Shown piece after piece: positions 1 to 7,413 of a stretch of 25,165 nt of DNA. The translations under genes and the position numbers were made by a program. How positions within the stretch are numbered: the first letter of the stretch is position 1; every line of letters starts with the position of its first letter. The notes under the pieces are model-generated. The model searched no databases. It had not been told where the DNA came from and worked only from the letters and a program-made list of their open reading frames with translations. Origin of the DNA: DAIUCA01 sp964613675 (GTDB lineage: Bacteria > Pseudomonadota > Gammaproteobacteria > Competibacterales > Competibacteraceae); the NCBI GenBank assembly GCA_964613675.1, contig CAZTIH010000030.1:1-25165 (forward strand), in the 5' to 3' direction.

Positions 1-1
1 A

Positions 2-2293
2 TTCAGGGAACAAGCCGAACAACTTTCCATCCGAAACGAGAGAATTTTTAGTCTGGTACAGCAAAATAACGAACTAAAACAACAGCTAAACAAAAGTGCC
101 CTACAGGCAAAATTACTAGATCTCAGAACCACGGAATTAACACATTCCCTTTCTTGGAAAATCACGGCCCCTGGACGTTTTTTATTTGAACACGCGATTT
201 ACTTAGGAAAATGTCTCAATGCGCTCTTCCGAGGCAGGCTGAGGGCGTTTCGACGGGAAGAATCCCTAGTCAAACTCTTTCAGAATTCCCCTTGGTTTGA
301 CTCGCTCTACTATCTGCAACGGTATCCAGACATTAAGCTTGCCCACGAAAAAGCAGGCTTGGATCCGGTACGCCATTTCGTACAAAGCGGTGTACACGAG
401 TACCGAGCGCCGCACCCCGATTTTGATGTACGTTTTTACGCAGAGTCCTACCCCGATGTGTTGCAGGCAGGCTTTAACCCTCTCGAACACTATCTGAAAT
501 TCGGTCAACAAGAAGGTCGTGCGACGCGGCCCGATGAAAATGTTTACCGTATCTGGTGTGAACGTTACGACACGCTCTCAGATGAAATGCGCGCCGTATT
601 GCGCCAAAAAATCGCCGAATGGCCTGAAAAGCCCCTGATCTCCGTGGTGATGCCCGTTTGCGAAGTGCCTGAACGTTGGTTAGTCAAAGCGATTGAATCG
701 GTTCGGCAACAACTTTATCCCCATTGGGAAATCTGCATCGCCGATGACGCCTCGCGAAGTCCCCATATTCAGCAAGTTTTATCGCGTTACGCCCAAGAAG
801 ATCCGCGAATTAAAGTGCTGTTCCGCGAACAGAATGGCCATATTTCAGAAGCGACCAATAGTGCTTTAGAACTCGCTGAGGGTCGTTATGTCGGCTTTCT
901 CGACCACGACGATGCGCTTGCCGAGACGGCGTTATTTTGGGTCGCCGAAGCGATTAACCGTCATCCCAACGCAGAACTCATCTATTCAGATGAAGATAAA
1001 ATCGACGAACATAATGTCCGTTCAAATCCCTATTTTAAGTGCGACTGGAACCCCGATCTCTTACTGAACAACAATTACATTTGTCATTTTGCAGTTTACC
1101 GTCTGCGCCTCGTGAAGCAGCTTGGCGGTTTGCGTAAGGGATTTGAGGGCGCACAAGACTATGATCTGGTGCTACGTGCGACAGAAGTTCTGAATGCTGA
1201 TCAGATTATTCACATTCCCCGCGTGCTCTATCATTGGCGTACTTTAGAAACGAGCACCGCAAAGCAGATTTCCGCCAAAGACTACGCGATAGAAGCCGCA
1301 TTGAAAGCGCTCGCAGACATGAAACTTAGACGCCAAATTCCCATTAAAGCCATCGAAAAATCTCTGTTGGTGGAAGGGACAAGCCGAGTGATTTATGACC
1401 TCCCGACACCGCCCCCTTTGGTTACCATCATTATTCCCACGCGAAATGGCTTATCTGTATTGTCTCGATGTATTGATACGGTACTGACTCGCACGCAGTA
1501 TCAGAATTTCGAGATGCTGGTGATGGATAATGGGAGTGATGATGCAGATACGCTGCTGTACCTAAAAAACCTTAACCATCAATATCCTAAACACAATATC
1601 CGCATCATTCGGGATGATCGTCCCTTCAATTACAGTCAACTCAATAACACCGCCGCCCGCGAGGCCAATGGATCGCTTTTATTGTTCTTAAACAACGACA
1701 TCGAAGTGATTGAAGGCGATTGGCTACGCGAGATGGTCAGCCATGCTATTCGTCCAGACATCGGCGTTGTTGGGGCTCGGTTGCTTTATCCGAACGATAC
1801 GATACAGCACGCCGGCGTCGTCATTGGATTGCTCTCTGTCGCGGGTCACATTTTTTGTGGACTCCCCCGTACGCTCCCTGGCTACTTTGCCCGTGACCGT
1901 CTCATCCAAAACTACATCGCACTAACGGCTGCTTGTGCATTGATTAGAAAGGAAATTTTTTCATCAGTAGGGGGGTTTGATGAAGTCAATTTACCCGTAG
2001 CATTTAACGATGTAGACCTCTGCTTACGGGTACATCAAGCCGGCTATCGGAATCTCTACACGCCCTATGCAGAACTCTATCATCATGAATCGGCGACGCG
2101 GGGTTCAGATGTAGAAAGCCAAGAAAAACTGCGTCGTGCGCAAAAAGAAATTACGTATTTCAAAGCAAAATGGCATCCCGAATCGTTCAATGACCCCAAT
2201 TACAACCCCAATCTCAGTCTTGATGAAGTCAATTGCCGCCTGGCGTTCCCCCCCCGCGTATCGCGACTGACCGAGACTGATTCCCATGCGTGA
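2..2293 (+). CDS. Large two-domain family 2 glycosyltransferase, 5' end cut by window edge
   Basis: The reading frame is open from the window edge, so the true start lies upstream; 763 codons are visible. In order: a Gln/Glu/Leu-rich likely coiled coil (residues 1-45), a SLSWKITAPGR motif (49-59) common just before such glycosyltransferases, two F(D)xxFYxxxYPDV...PLxHYLxxGxxEGR repeats (about 98-173), a first GT-A domain (about 211-440) with IADDAS and metal-binding DHDD at 301-304, and a second GT-A domain (about 471-710) with MDNGSDD, FLNNDIE and the FNDVDLCLR...HHES motifs. The family transfers sugars from nucleotide-sugars while building cell-surface polysaccharide, in the cytoplasm or at the inner membrane. 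It overlaps the next gene, a close paralogue, by 8 bases (ATGCGTGA), which implies translational coupling. A run of eight C lies at 2248-2255 near its 3' end. Donor and acceptor sugars cannot be told from sequence. Confidence 0.9.
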   Translation, partial: FREQAEQLSIRNERIFSLVQQNNELKQQLNKSALQAKLLDLRTTELTHSLSWKITAPGRFLFEHAIYLGKCLNALFRGRLRAFRREESLVKLFQNSPWFDSLYYLQRYPDIKLAHEKAGLDPVRHFVQSGVHEYRAPHPDFDVRFYAESYPDVLQAGFNPLEHYLKFGQQEGRATRPDENVYRIWCERYDTLSDEMRAVLRQKIAEWPEKPLISVVMPVCEVPERWLVKAIESVRQQLYPHWEICIADDASRSPHIQQVLSRYAQEDPRIKVLFREQNGHISEATNSALELAEGRYVGFLDHDDALAETALFWVAEAINRHPNAELIYSDEDKIDEHNVRSNPYFKCDWNPDLLLNNNYICHFAVYRLRLVKQLGGLRKGFEGAQDYDLVLRATEVLNADQIIHIPRVLYHWRTLETSTAKQISAKDYAIEAALKALADMKLRRQIPIKAIEKSLLVEGTSRVIYDLPTPPPLVTIIIPTRNGLSVLSRCIDTVLTRTQYQNFEMLVMDNGSDDADTLLYLKNLNHQYPKHNIRIIRDDRPFNYSQLNNTAAREANGSLLLFLNNDIEVIEGDWLREMVSHAIRPDIGVVGARLLYPNDTIQHAGVVIGLLSVAGHIFCGLPRTLPGYFARDRLIQNYIALTAACALIRKEIFSSVGGFDEVNLPVAFNDVDLCLRVHQAGYRNLYTPYAELYHHESATRGSDVESQEKLRRAQKEITYFKAKWHPESFNDPNYNPNLSLDEVNCRLAFPPRVSRLTETDSHA

Positions 2294-4751
2294 GTTATCT
2301 GAAAAGCTATTCGATTTTCTGCAATCGGGCTTATTTGATCCGGATTTCTATTGTAAACAAGTCACTGTGCCGCTTAACTCGTCTCCTGCCGTGCATTTTA
2401 TCCTCACGGGAGATGCGCAGGGTTACAGTCCTCATCCGCTATTTGATCCTCACTATTTCCATCGGCAATTCTCGTCAAAATCGCCGCCTTCAGCCGCGCG
2501 ATGGTTTGAGTCGCCGTCTATTTCTCCTCATCCCTTGTTTGATGGGGATTTCTATTGTTGGCAGCTCGCCCAAAAACAAATGGCGTTAACCGATCAACAT
2601 CCGCTCACGCATTATCTGAAACAGGGGGGATTTTTCTTAAACCCGCACCCTCTTTTCGATACTGCTTTTTATCTCGCTCAACTTCCGACGCTTAGGGAAC
2701 AAGGAACCAACCCGTTAACGCATTTCTGCGAAGTGGGCTGGCGTCAAGGCTATGATCCTAATCCCTATTTTTCGACACGATTTTATCTGAGCAACAATCC
2801 AGATGTCGTCGCCGAAGACATGAACCCCCTGGTTCATTTTGTGCGACATGGGGCGCAGGAGTATCGGCAACCACATCCAGATTTCGACATGGGTTTCTAC
2901 GCTAAACGCTATTCTGATGTCGTCGAGACGGGGATGAATCTGCTCAGCCATTACCTGCTTTACGGTGAAAGCGAGGGCCGAATCAAACATCCTAAAGAAC
3001 GCGATTCAGAATCTACTTATCAAGGATGGCTGTTAAAGCACGACACACTTTCTCTTGCAGATCGGAAAAAACTCCCCCTCCACCTCGCGGCATTGGTCGT
3101 CAAACCCTTGATTTCCATCATAATGCCCGTTTACGAGACCCCCAAAAAATGGCTGATCCGCGCCATCGAATCCGTTAAGGCTCAACACTATTCACATTGG
3201 GAACTCTGCATCGCCGACGATGCCTCGAAAAATTCGGAAGTTCACGAGATCTTGACGGCTTATGCAGAACAAGATCCGCGAATCAAAGTGGTGTTTCGCG
3301 AGCAAAATGGCCATATTTCCGCAGCCAGCAACAGTGCATTGGCGCTTGCGACGGGCGAATTTGTTGGGTTTCTCGATCACGACGACGAACTGGCACCAAC
3401 AGCGCTGTTCTGGGTCGCGAAAGCAATTAATCGACATCCCAACGCAGCACTTTTTTACAGCGATGAAGATAAAATCGACGAGCAGGGACAGCGCAGCGAT
3501 CCCTATTTCAAATGCGATTGGAACCCCGATTTACTGCTCTCACACAACTTAATTACCCACTTTTCCGTTTATAAACGCACTTTGCTCACGGAATTGCGGG
3601 GACTTCGCTTGGGATTTGAGGGCGCACAGGATTATGACCTCGTCCTGCGTGCAACTGAAAAGTTGTCCCCCGACCAAATCGTGCATATTCCGAAAATTCT
3701 CTACCATTGGCGTACTTTAGAAACGAGTACAGCGAAGCAGATGTCGGCAAAAAATTATGCGCTCCAAGCGGCTATCCATGGAATTTCCGAGGCTCTTGAA
3801 CGTCGGGGCGTTGCGTATTCAGAAGTTGCAGAATCCCCGATTGCCCCCAACATGTTCCGCGTGAAGTATTCGTTACCTGAACATCTCCCCCGAGTCAGCA
3901 TTCTGATACCGACCCGCAACGGACTCAATTTATTATCGCTTTGCGTAGAAAGTCTGATCAACATCACCCACTATCGCAATTTCGAGATCATCATTATTGA
4001 TAATGGTAGCGACGATACGAGAACTTTGAACTACCTACAGAAACTACCCGAAAAATTTCCAGAGATTACTTTTCAGATTCTGCGCGATGATCGCCCCTTC
4101 AACTACAGCCAGCTCAACAATCATGCTGCAACTTACGCCAATGGAGAGCTTTTGTTGTTATTGAACAATGACATCGAAATTATCGAAGGGGATTGGTTGG
4201 GGGAAATGGTCAGTCATGCAATCCGTCCTGAAATTGGGGCAGTCGGTGCTCGGCTGCTGTATCCCGACGACACCCTTCAACATGCGGGAGTAATCGTCGG
4301 TTTGGGTGGACTCGCAGCCCATGCGTTTCGGGGTTTACCCAATCTGCATATCGGTTATTTTTGTCGCGATCGGTTAATTCAGGATTATTCTGCGGTGACG
4401 GCCGCTTGTCTACTCGTCCGTAAGTCATTGTTTACGTTGGTTGATGGCCTTGATGAAATCGATTTGACGGTGGCTTACAACGATGTCGATTTTTGTCTGA
4501 AGTTAGCGCGACTGGGTTATCGAAATCTGTACACCCCACACGCGGTTCTCTATCACCACGAATCAGCGACAAGGGGCGCGGAAGATTCCCCCAAAAAACA
4601 ACGGCGATTTGCTAAAGAACAAGCCGTTATGAAACAACGCTGGCAAACCGATACGATCCTTGATCCCGCTTACAGCCCGAATTTGAGCGATGCGAGCGAA
4701 CTTTTTGCATTCACTTCTCCCCCACGCCTGCCGTCTGAATGGCGTCTGTAA
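2286..4751 (+). CDS. Two-domain family 2 glycosyltransferase with N-terminal HPLFD repeats
   Basis: The 821-residue product is probably a surface-polysaccharide glycosyltransferase. Residues 1-235 are about six copies of a 35-39 residue unit of the form HPLFDxxFYxxQ...NPLxHYLxxGxxxGxxP, with FD-x-x-FY cores near residues 17, 53, 85, 124, 162 and 200. A first GT-A domain follows (about 273-500) with MPVYETP, IADDAS and DHDD at 364-367, then a second (about 535-765) with PTRNGL, IDNGSDD, LLNNDIE and YNDVDFCLK...YHHESATRG. The residues expected to bind nucleotide-sugar and metal are present in both domains. It is clearly a paralogue of the preceding gene, matching it through both catalytic domains and the last two repeats, but it lacks the coiled coil and has more repeats. 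ATG at 2286 is chosen because it overlaps the upstream stop. The role of the repeats is unknown; protein contact or membrane placement is a guess. Confidence 0.9.
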   Translation: MRELSEKLFDFLQSGLFDPDFYCKQVTVPLNSSPAVHFILTGDAQGYSPHPLFDPHYFHRQFSSKSPPSAARWFESPSISPHPLFDGDFYCWQLAQKQMALTDQHPLTHYLKQGGFFLNPHPLFDTAFYLAQLPTLREQGTNPLTHFCEVGWRQGYDPNPYFSTRFYLSNNPDVVAEDMNPLVHFVRHGAQEYRQPHPDFDMGFYAKRYSDVVETGMNLLSHYLLYGESEGRIKHPKERDSESTYQGWLLKHDTLSLADRKKLPLHLAALVVKPLISIIMPVYETPKKWLIRAIESVKAQHYSHWELCIADDASKNSEVHEILTAYAEQDPRIKVVFREQNGHISAASNSALALATGEFVGFLDHDDELAPTALFWVAKAINRHPNAALFYSDEDKIDEQGQRSDPYFKCDWNPDLLLSHNLITHFSVYKRTLLTELRGLRLGFEGAQDYDLVLRATEKLSPDQIVHIPKILYHWRTLETSTAKQMSAKNYALQAAIHGISEALERRGVAYSEVAESPIAPNMFRVKYSLPEHLPRVSILIPTRNGLNLLSLCVESLINITHYRNFEIIIIDNGSDDTRTLNYLQKLPEKFPEITFQILRDDRPFNYSQLNNHAATYANGELLLLLNNDIEIIEGDWLGEMVSHAIRPEIGAVGARLLYPDDTLQHAGVIVGLGGLAAHAFRGLPNLHIGYFCRDRLIQDYSAVTAACLLVRKSLFTLVDGLDEIDLTVAYNDVDFCLKLARLGYRNLYTPHAVLYHHESATRGAEDSPKKQRRFAKEQAVMKQRWQTDTILDPAYSPNLSDASELFAFTSPPRLPSEWRL

Positions 4752-5551
4752 GCATGAAATCGTCTCCGTTTCTTTCACTGCTCTTCGATCACCACGCATT
4801 GATCTGGCGACTCACCCAACGCGAAATCGAAGGTCAATACCGCAGCGCTTATCTCGGTCTAGTCTGGAGCCTCATCACACCGCTGTTGATGCTCGGCGCC
4901 TACACATTTGTTTTTGCAGGCGTTTTTGGGTTTCGCTGGCGGGGCGAGGGCACCACTATTGAATTTGCGCTCATCATTTTCACGGGACTTCTGCTATTTA
5001 ATTTATTTGCGGAATGTATTTCGCGTGCGCCAAATCTGATGTTCGATTATCGGAATTACATTAAAAAAGTGATTTTTCCTTTGGAAATTGCCCCTATCGT
5101 GGTTCTCAACGTGGCGCTTTTTCGTCTGTTGGTGTCACTAATCGTCTTAATTCCCTTTTACGCACTGATTTTCGGCTACCCTCCGCCGACTTTTTGGTTG
5201 ACCCCCTTTCTGATCGTCCCTTTCTGCGCACTACTTTTGGGGCTGATGTGGCTCCTCGCTTCGCTGGGCGTATTTCTGCGCGACATCGGTCAACTCGTCG
5301 CCGTCGTCGTCCCCCTTCTCATGCTGCTCAGCCCCATTTTTTACCCCCTTGCAGCAGTTCCTCAAGATTATCAATGGCTTATTGGACTCAATCCGCTCAC
5401 ACCGCTCCTCGAAAATGTCCGTACGGTGCTCTTTTTGGGGCAATGGCCCAACCTCTGGTTTCTGTTGTACAGCCTGATTTGCTTCGCCATGGCGGTCTTA
5501 GGATTCCGTTGGTTTATGTTCACTAAAAAGGCGTTTGCCGATGTTGTCTGA
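4739..5551 (+). CDS. wzm: ABC-2 type polysaccharide export permease (Wzm/KpsM family)
   Basis: This 270-residue membrane protein has the features of the inner-membrane half of an ABC exporter for O-antigen or capsule. An N-terminal amphipathic stretch (WRLTQREIEGQYRSAYLGL) leads into SLITPLLMLGAYTFVF, then five or six hydrophobic segments spread over the protein; 255-270 residues is normal for the family. The permease moves a lipid-linked glycan made in the cytoplasm to the periplasmic face, powered by the ATPase encoded next. ATG at 4739 overlaps the upstream stop by 13 bases. An in-frame ATG at 4754, directly after that stop, is an equally plausible start giving 265 residues. Its 3' end overlaps the ATPase gene by 11 bases. 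Wzm and KpsM cannot be firmly separated by sequence alone, but the long partner ATPase points to the Wzm/Wzt O-polysaccharide type. Confidence 0.88.
   Translation: MASVSMKSSPFLSLLFDHHALIWRLTQREIEGQYRSAYLGLVWSLITPLLMLGAYTFVFAGVFGFRWRGEGTTIEFALIIFTGLLLFNLFAECISRAPNLMFDYRNYIKKVIFPLEIAPIVVLNVALFRLLVSLIVLIPFYALIFGYPPPTFWLTPFLIVPFCALLLGLMWLLASLGVFLRDIGQLVAVVVPLLMLLSPIFYPLAAVPQDYQWLIGLNPLTPLLENVRTVLFLGQWPNLWFLLYSLICFAMAVLGFRWFMFTKKAFADVV
5528..5531 (+). promoter_or_regulatory. Ribosome binding site deciding the wzt start
   Basis: An AAGG core inside the end of the permease gene lies 9 bases before ATG 5541. An in-frame TTG at 5535 would leave only 3 bases of spacing, so the ATG is preferred. Confidence 0.55.
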
Positions 5552-6944
5552 AGCTCTACAAACGCCCGTCATCTCCCTTCAAAAAATCAGTAAGTGGTAT
5601 GCCATTTACAATCACCCCCGCGATCGTCTTAAACAGATGATTTGGCAAACTAAAAAGCATTTTCAGCGCGAACATTGGGCGTTGCGGGAAGTGGATTTAC
5701 AGATTTATCCCGGCGAGACAGTCGGCATCATCGGACGCAATGGTTCGGGAAAATCGACCCTTTTGCAGATTATTTGCGGAATCTTAGCGCCCAGCCACGG
5801 TGAACTTACCGTCAACGGTCGCGTTGCCGCTCTGCTAGAACTCGGTGCGGGGTTCAATGTGGAATTTTCGGGTCGCGAAAATATTTATCTGAACGGAACG
5901 CTGCTGGGCCTCTCTCAACGGGAAATTCACGCGCGATTTGACCAAATTGTCGCTTTTGCAGACATCGGTCCCTTTCTGGATGTGCAAGTCAAAACCTATT
6001 CGAGTGGCATGTACGCCCGACTTGCCTTTGCCGTGGCGATTCACGTCGATCCCGATATTCTGATCATCGACGAAGCGCTCTCGGTGGGTGATGAAGCCTT
6101 CCAACGGAAATGCTTTAGCCGCATCGAACAGATGAAACAAACGGGGAAAACCATTCTCTTTGTATCGCATTCTGCGGGCAACATCGTCGAATTGTGCGAC
6201 CGTGCCGTGTTACTCGATCAGGGAGAACGGCTGTTAACGGATATTCCCAAAAGGGTCGTTGGGCGTTATCAGAAGCTGATTTATGCGCCGCCAGAACAAC
6301 TCGATGAGATTCGTCAACACATTAAGCAACTCGACCAAGGAAAAGCAGTATCTGAAACCGATGCCGCTCCCCCATCTGCATCCCAAACAACGGCTACCCA
6401 TGAACTTTTCGATGAAACAGATGGTTATCTCGATCCCAATCTGCAACCGACTAGCACAGTGGAATTCACCGTCGTTGGGGCCAAAATCAATGGGGTTCAC
6501 TTTAGAAATCGCCACGATCAACCCGTCAACGTGCTTCGCGCCAATGGTGTTTATCGCTTCTGCTACACCGTGACCTTTGAAAAATCCGCGACCCAAGTGC
6601 GTTTCGGCATGATGCTTAAAACGATGTCAGGAATCGAACTCGGCGGACAGATTTCGCATCCCCTTGGCGAAGGCATTGCAGAAGTCGCTGCGGGGGAGAC
6701 CTATCATGTTGAATTTACGGTGGTCGCGAATCTGACACCTGGCATTTATTTTCTTAACACCGGGGTTTTAGGGTTGATTGGCGGTGAAGAACACTTTTTA
6801 CACCGCTGGCTCGACATCGCGATGATTCGGATTGACCCGTTGCCCAAAGCTAAAATCACGGGCTATGTCGATCTTAGTGGGGGTCAAAGCTGTCTTTACA
6901 TTAAACAAGCCGCTTCCGAATCCCTAACTTTTGAAATGAGGTAA
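5541..6944 (+). CDS. wzt: Polysaccharide ABC exporter ATPase with C-terminal sugar-binding domain (Wzt type)
   Basis: The 467-residue product is the ATPase of the exporter. The N-terminal nucleotide-binding domain (about 9-245) has Walker A GRNGSGKST (65-73), signature YSSGMYARLAFA (153-164), Walker B DILIIDEAL (172-180) and an H-loop SHS. A linker of about 60 residues rich in Gln, Ser and Thr leads to a C-terminal beta-rich domain (about 305-440) that matches the Wzt carbohydrate-binding module in position and style (VEFTVVGAKI..., LTPGIYFLNTGV). In known Wzt proteins this module recognises the finished chain end, coupling synthesis to export, so the glycan here may carry a terminal cap. That is inference; no capping methyltransferase or kinase gene is visible in the window. 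ATG 5541 is preferred over an in-frame TTG at 5535 because of spacing to AAGG. The gene is coupled to the permease upstream and followed two bases later by a small gene. Confidence 0.9.
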   Translation: MLSEALQTPVISLQKISKWYAIYNHPRDRLKQMIWQTKKHFQREHWALREVDLQIYPGETVGIIGRNGSGKSTLLQIICGILAPSHGELTVNGRVAALLELGAGFNVEFSGRENIYLNGTLLGLSQREIHARFDQIVAFADIGPFLDVQVKTYSSGMYARLAFAVAIHVDPDILIIDEALSVGDEAFQRKCFSRIEQMKQTGKTILFVSHSAGNIVELCDRAVLLDQGERLLTDIPKRVVGRYQKLIYAPPEQLDEIRQHIKQLDQGKAVSETDAAPPSASQTTATHELFDETDGYLDPNLQPTSTVEFTVVGAKINGVHFRNRHDQPVNVLRANGVYRFCYTVTFEKSATQVRFGMMLKTMSGIELGGQISHPLGEGIAEVAAGETYHVEFTVVANLTPGIYFLNTGVLGLIGGEEHFLHRWLDIAMIRIDPLPKAKITGYVDLSGGQSCLYIKQAASESLTFEMR

Positions 6945-6946
6945 TC

Positions 6947-7387
6947 ATGGCTTATCAGGATGTGGAAGACCTCGTTTTTCGCGGTGAACCCAGCCACATT
7001 TGGCTCGACACCGTGCAGGAAGAGGACATTGTTCAGTATCTGGGCTTGAAAAAACCCTTTGAATATCATCCTGATGTCATTCCGCTCATCTGCCGCTTCC
7101 CCTTTACCGACGAAGAACATGTCATTTTCGTCTGCCAACGGTTTCTGAAACTTCTCGTACAGTTCGATAAATATCTGTACCGTTACAAAGATCGTGTCGA
7201 TGTTCTATTGTTTATGGCCGGTTTCTTGGAAGCCTCGGGGTTCACGCCCGCGGTGACCCAATTGGTTTTTCATCGCAACTTATTGCTTAAACAGGGATTT
7301 TCGCCCACTTCCAGCGAAGTTCTGAGCTTACATCACGCAATCCAAGGACTTTACGGCCTCAAATTCCGTCAGCCTTGGGGAAGCTAA
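6947..7387 (+). CDS. Unrecognised 146-residue protein in the polysaccharide export operon
   Basis: I do not recognise this family. ATG 6947 begins two bases after the wzt stop, with GAGG a few bases upstream (about 6938-6941), so translation with wzt is likely. The product is soluble-looking and mixed in composition: an acidic N-terminal third (DVEDLVFRGEP, VQEEDIVQYLGL), a middle rich in aromatic and hydrophobic residues (HVIFVCQRFLKLLVQFDKYLYRYKDR, then VDVLLFMAGFLEASGF) that looks helical, and a basic, Gln-containing C-terminus. No signal peptide, clear membrane span or catalytic motif is seen. One inner hydrophobic helix could mediate packing against a partner. Position suggests a link to glycan synthesis or export, but the next gene is glyS, so this may be a boundary gene of either unit. 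Confidence 0.75.
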   Translation: MAYQDVEDLVFRGEPSHIWLDTVQEEDIVQYLGLKKPFEYHPDVIPLICRFPFTDEEHVIFVCQRFLKLLVQFDKYLYRYKDRVDVLLFMAGFLEASGFTPAVTQLVFHRNLLLKQGFSPTSSEVLSLHHAIQGLYGLKFRQPWGS

Positions 7388-7401
7388 TTTTGCCCGTCTT
7401 T

Positions 7402-7407
7402 GGAGAA
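7402..7407 (+). promoter_or_regulatory. Ribosome binding site deciding the glyS start
   Basis: GGAGAA lies 6 bases before ATG 7414. It supports this ATG rather than the upstream in-frame TTG at 7375, which would overlap the preceding gene. Confidence 0.65.
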
Positions 7408-7413
7408 CATTCT

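Noticed and set aside
7375..7413. TTG start extending glyS by 13 residues
   Set aside because: GGAGAA is well placed for ATG 7414, and the extension overlaps the previous gene.
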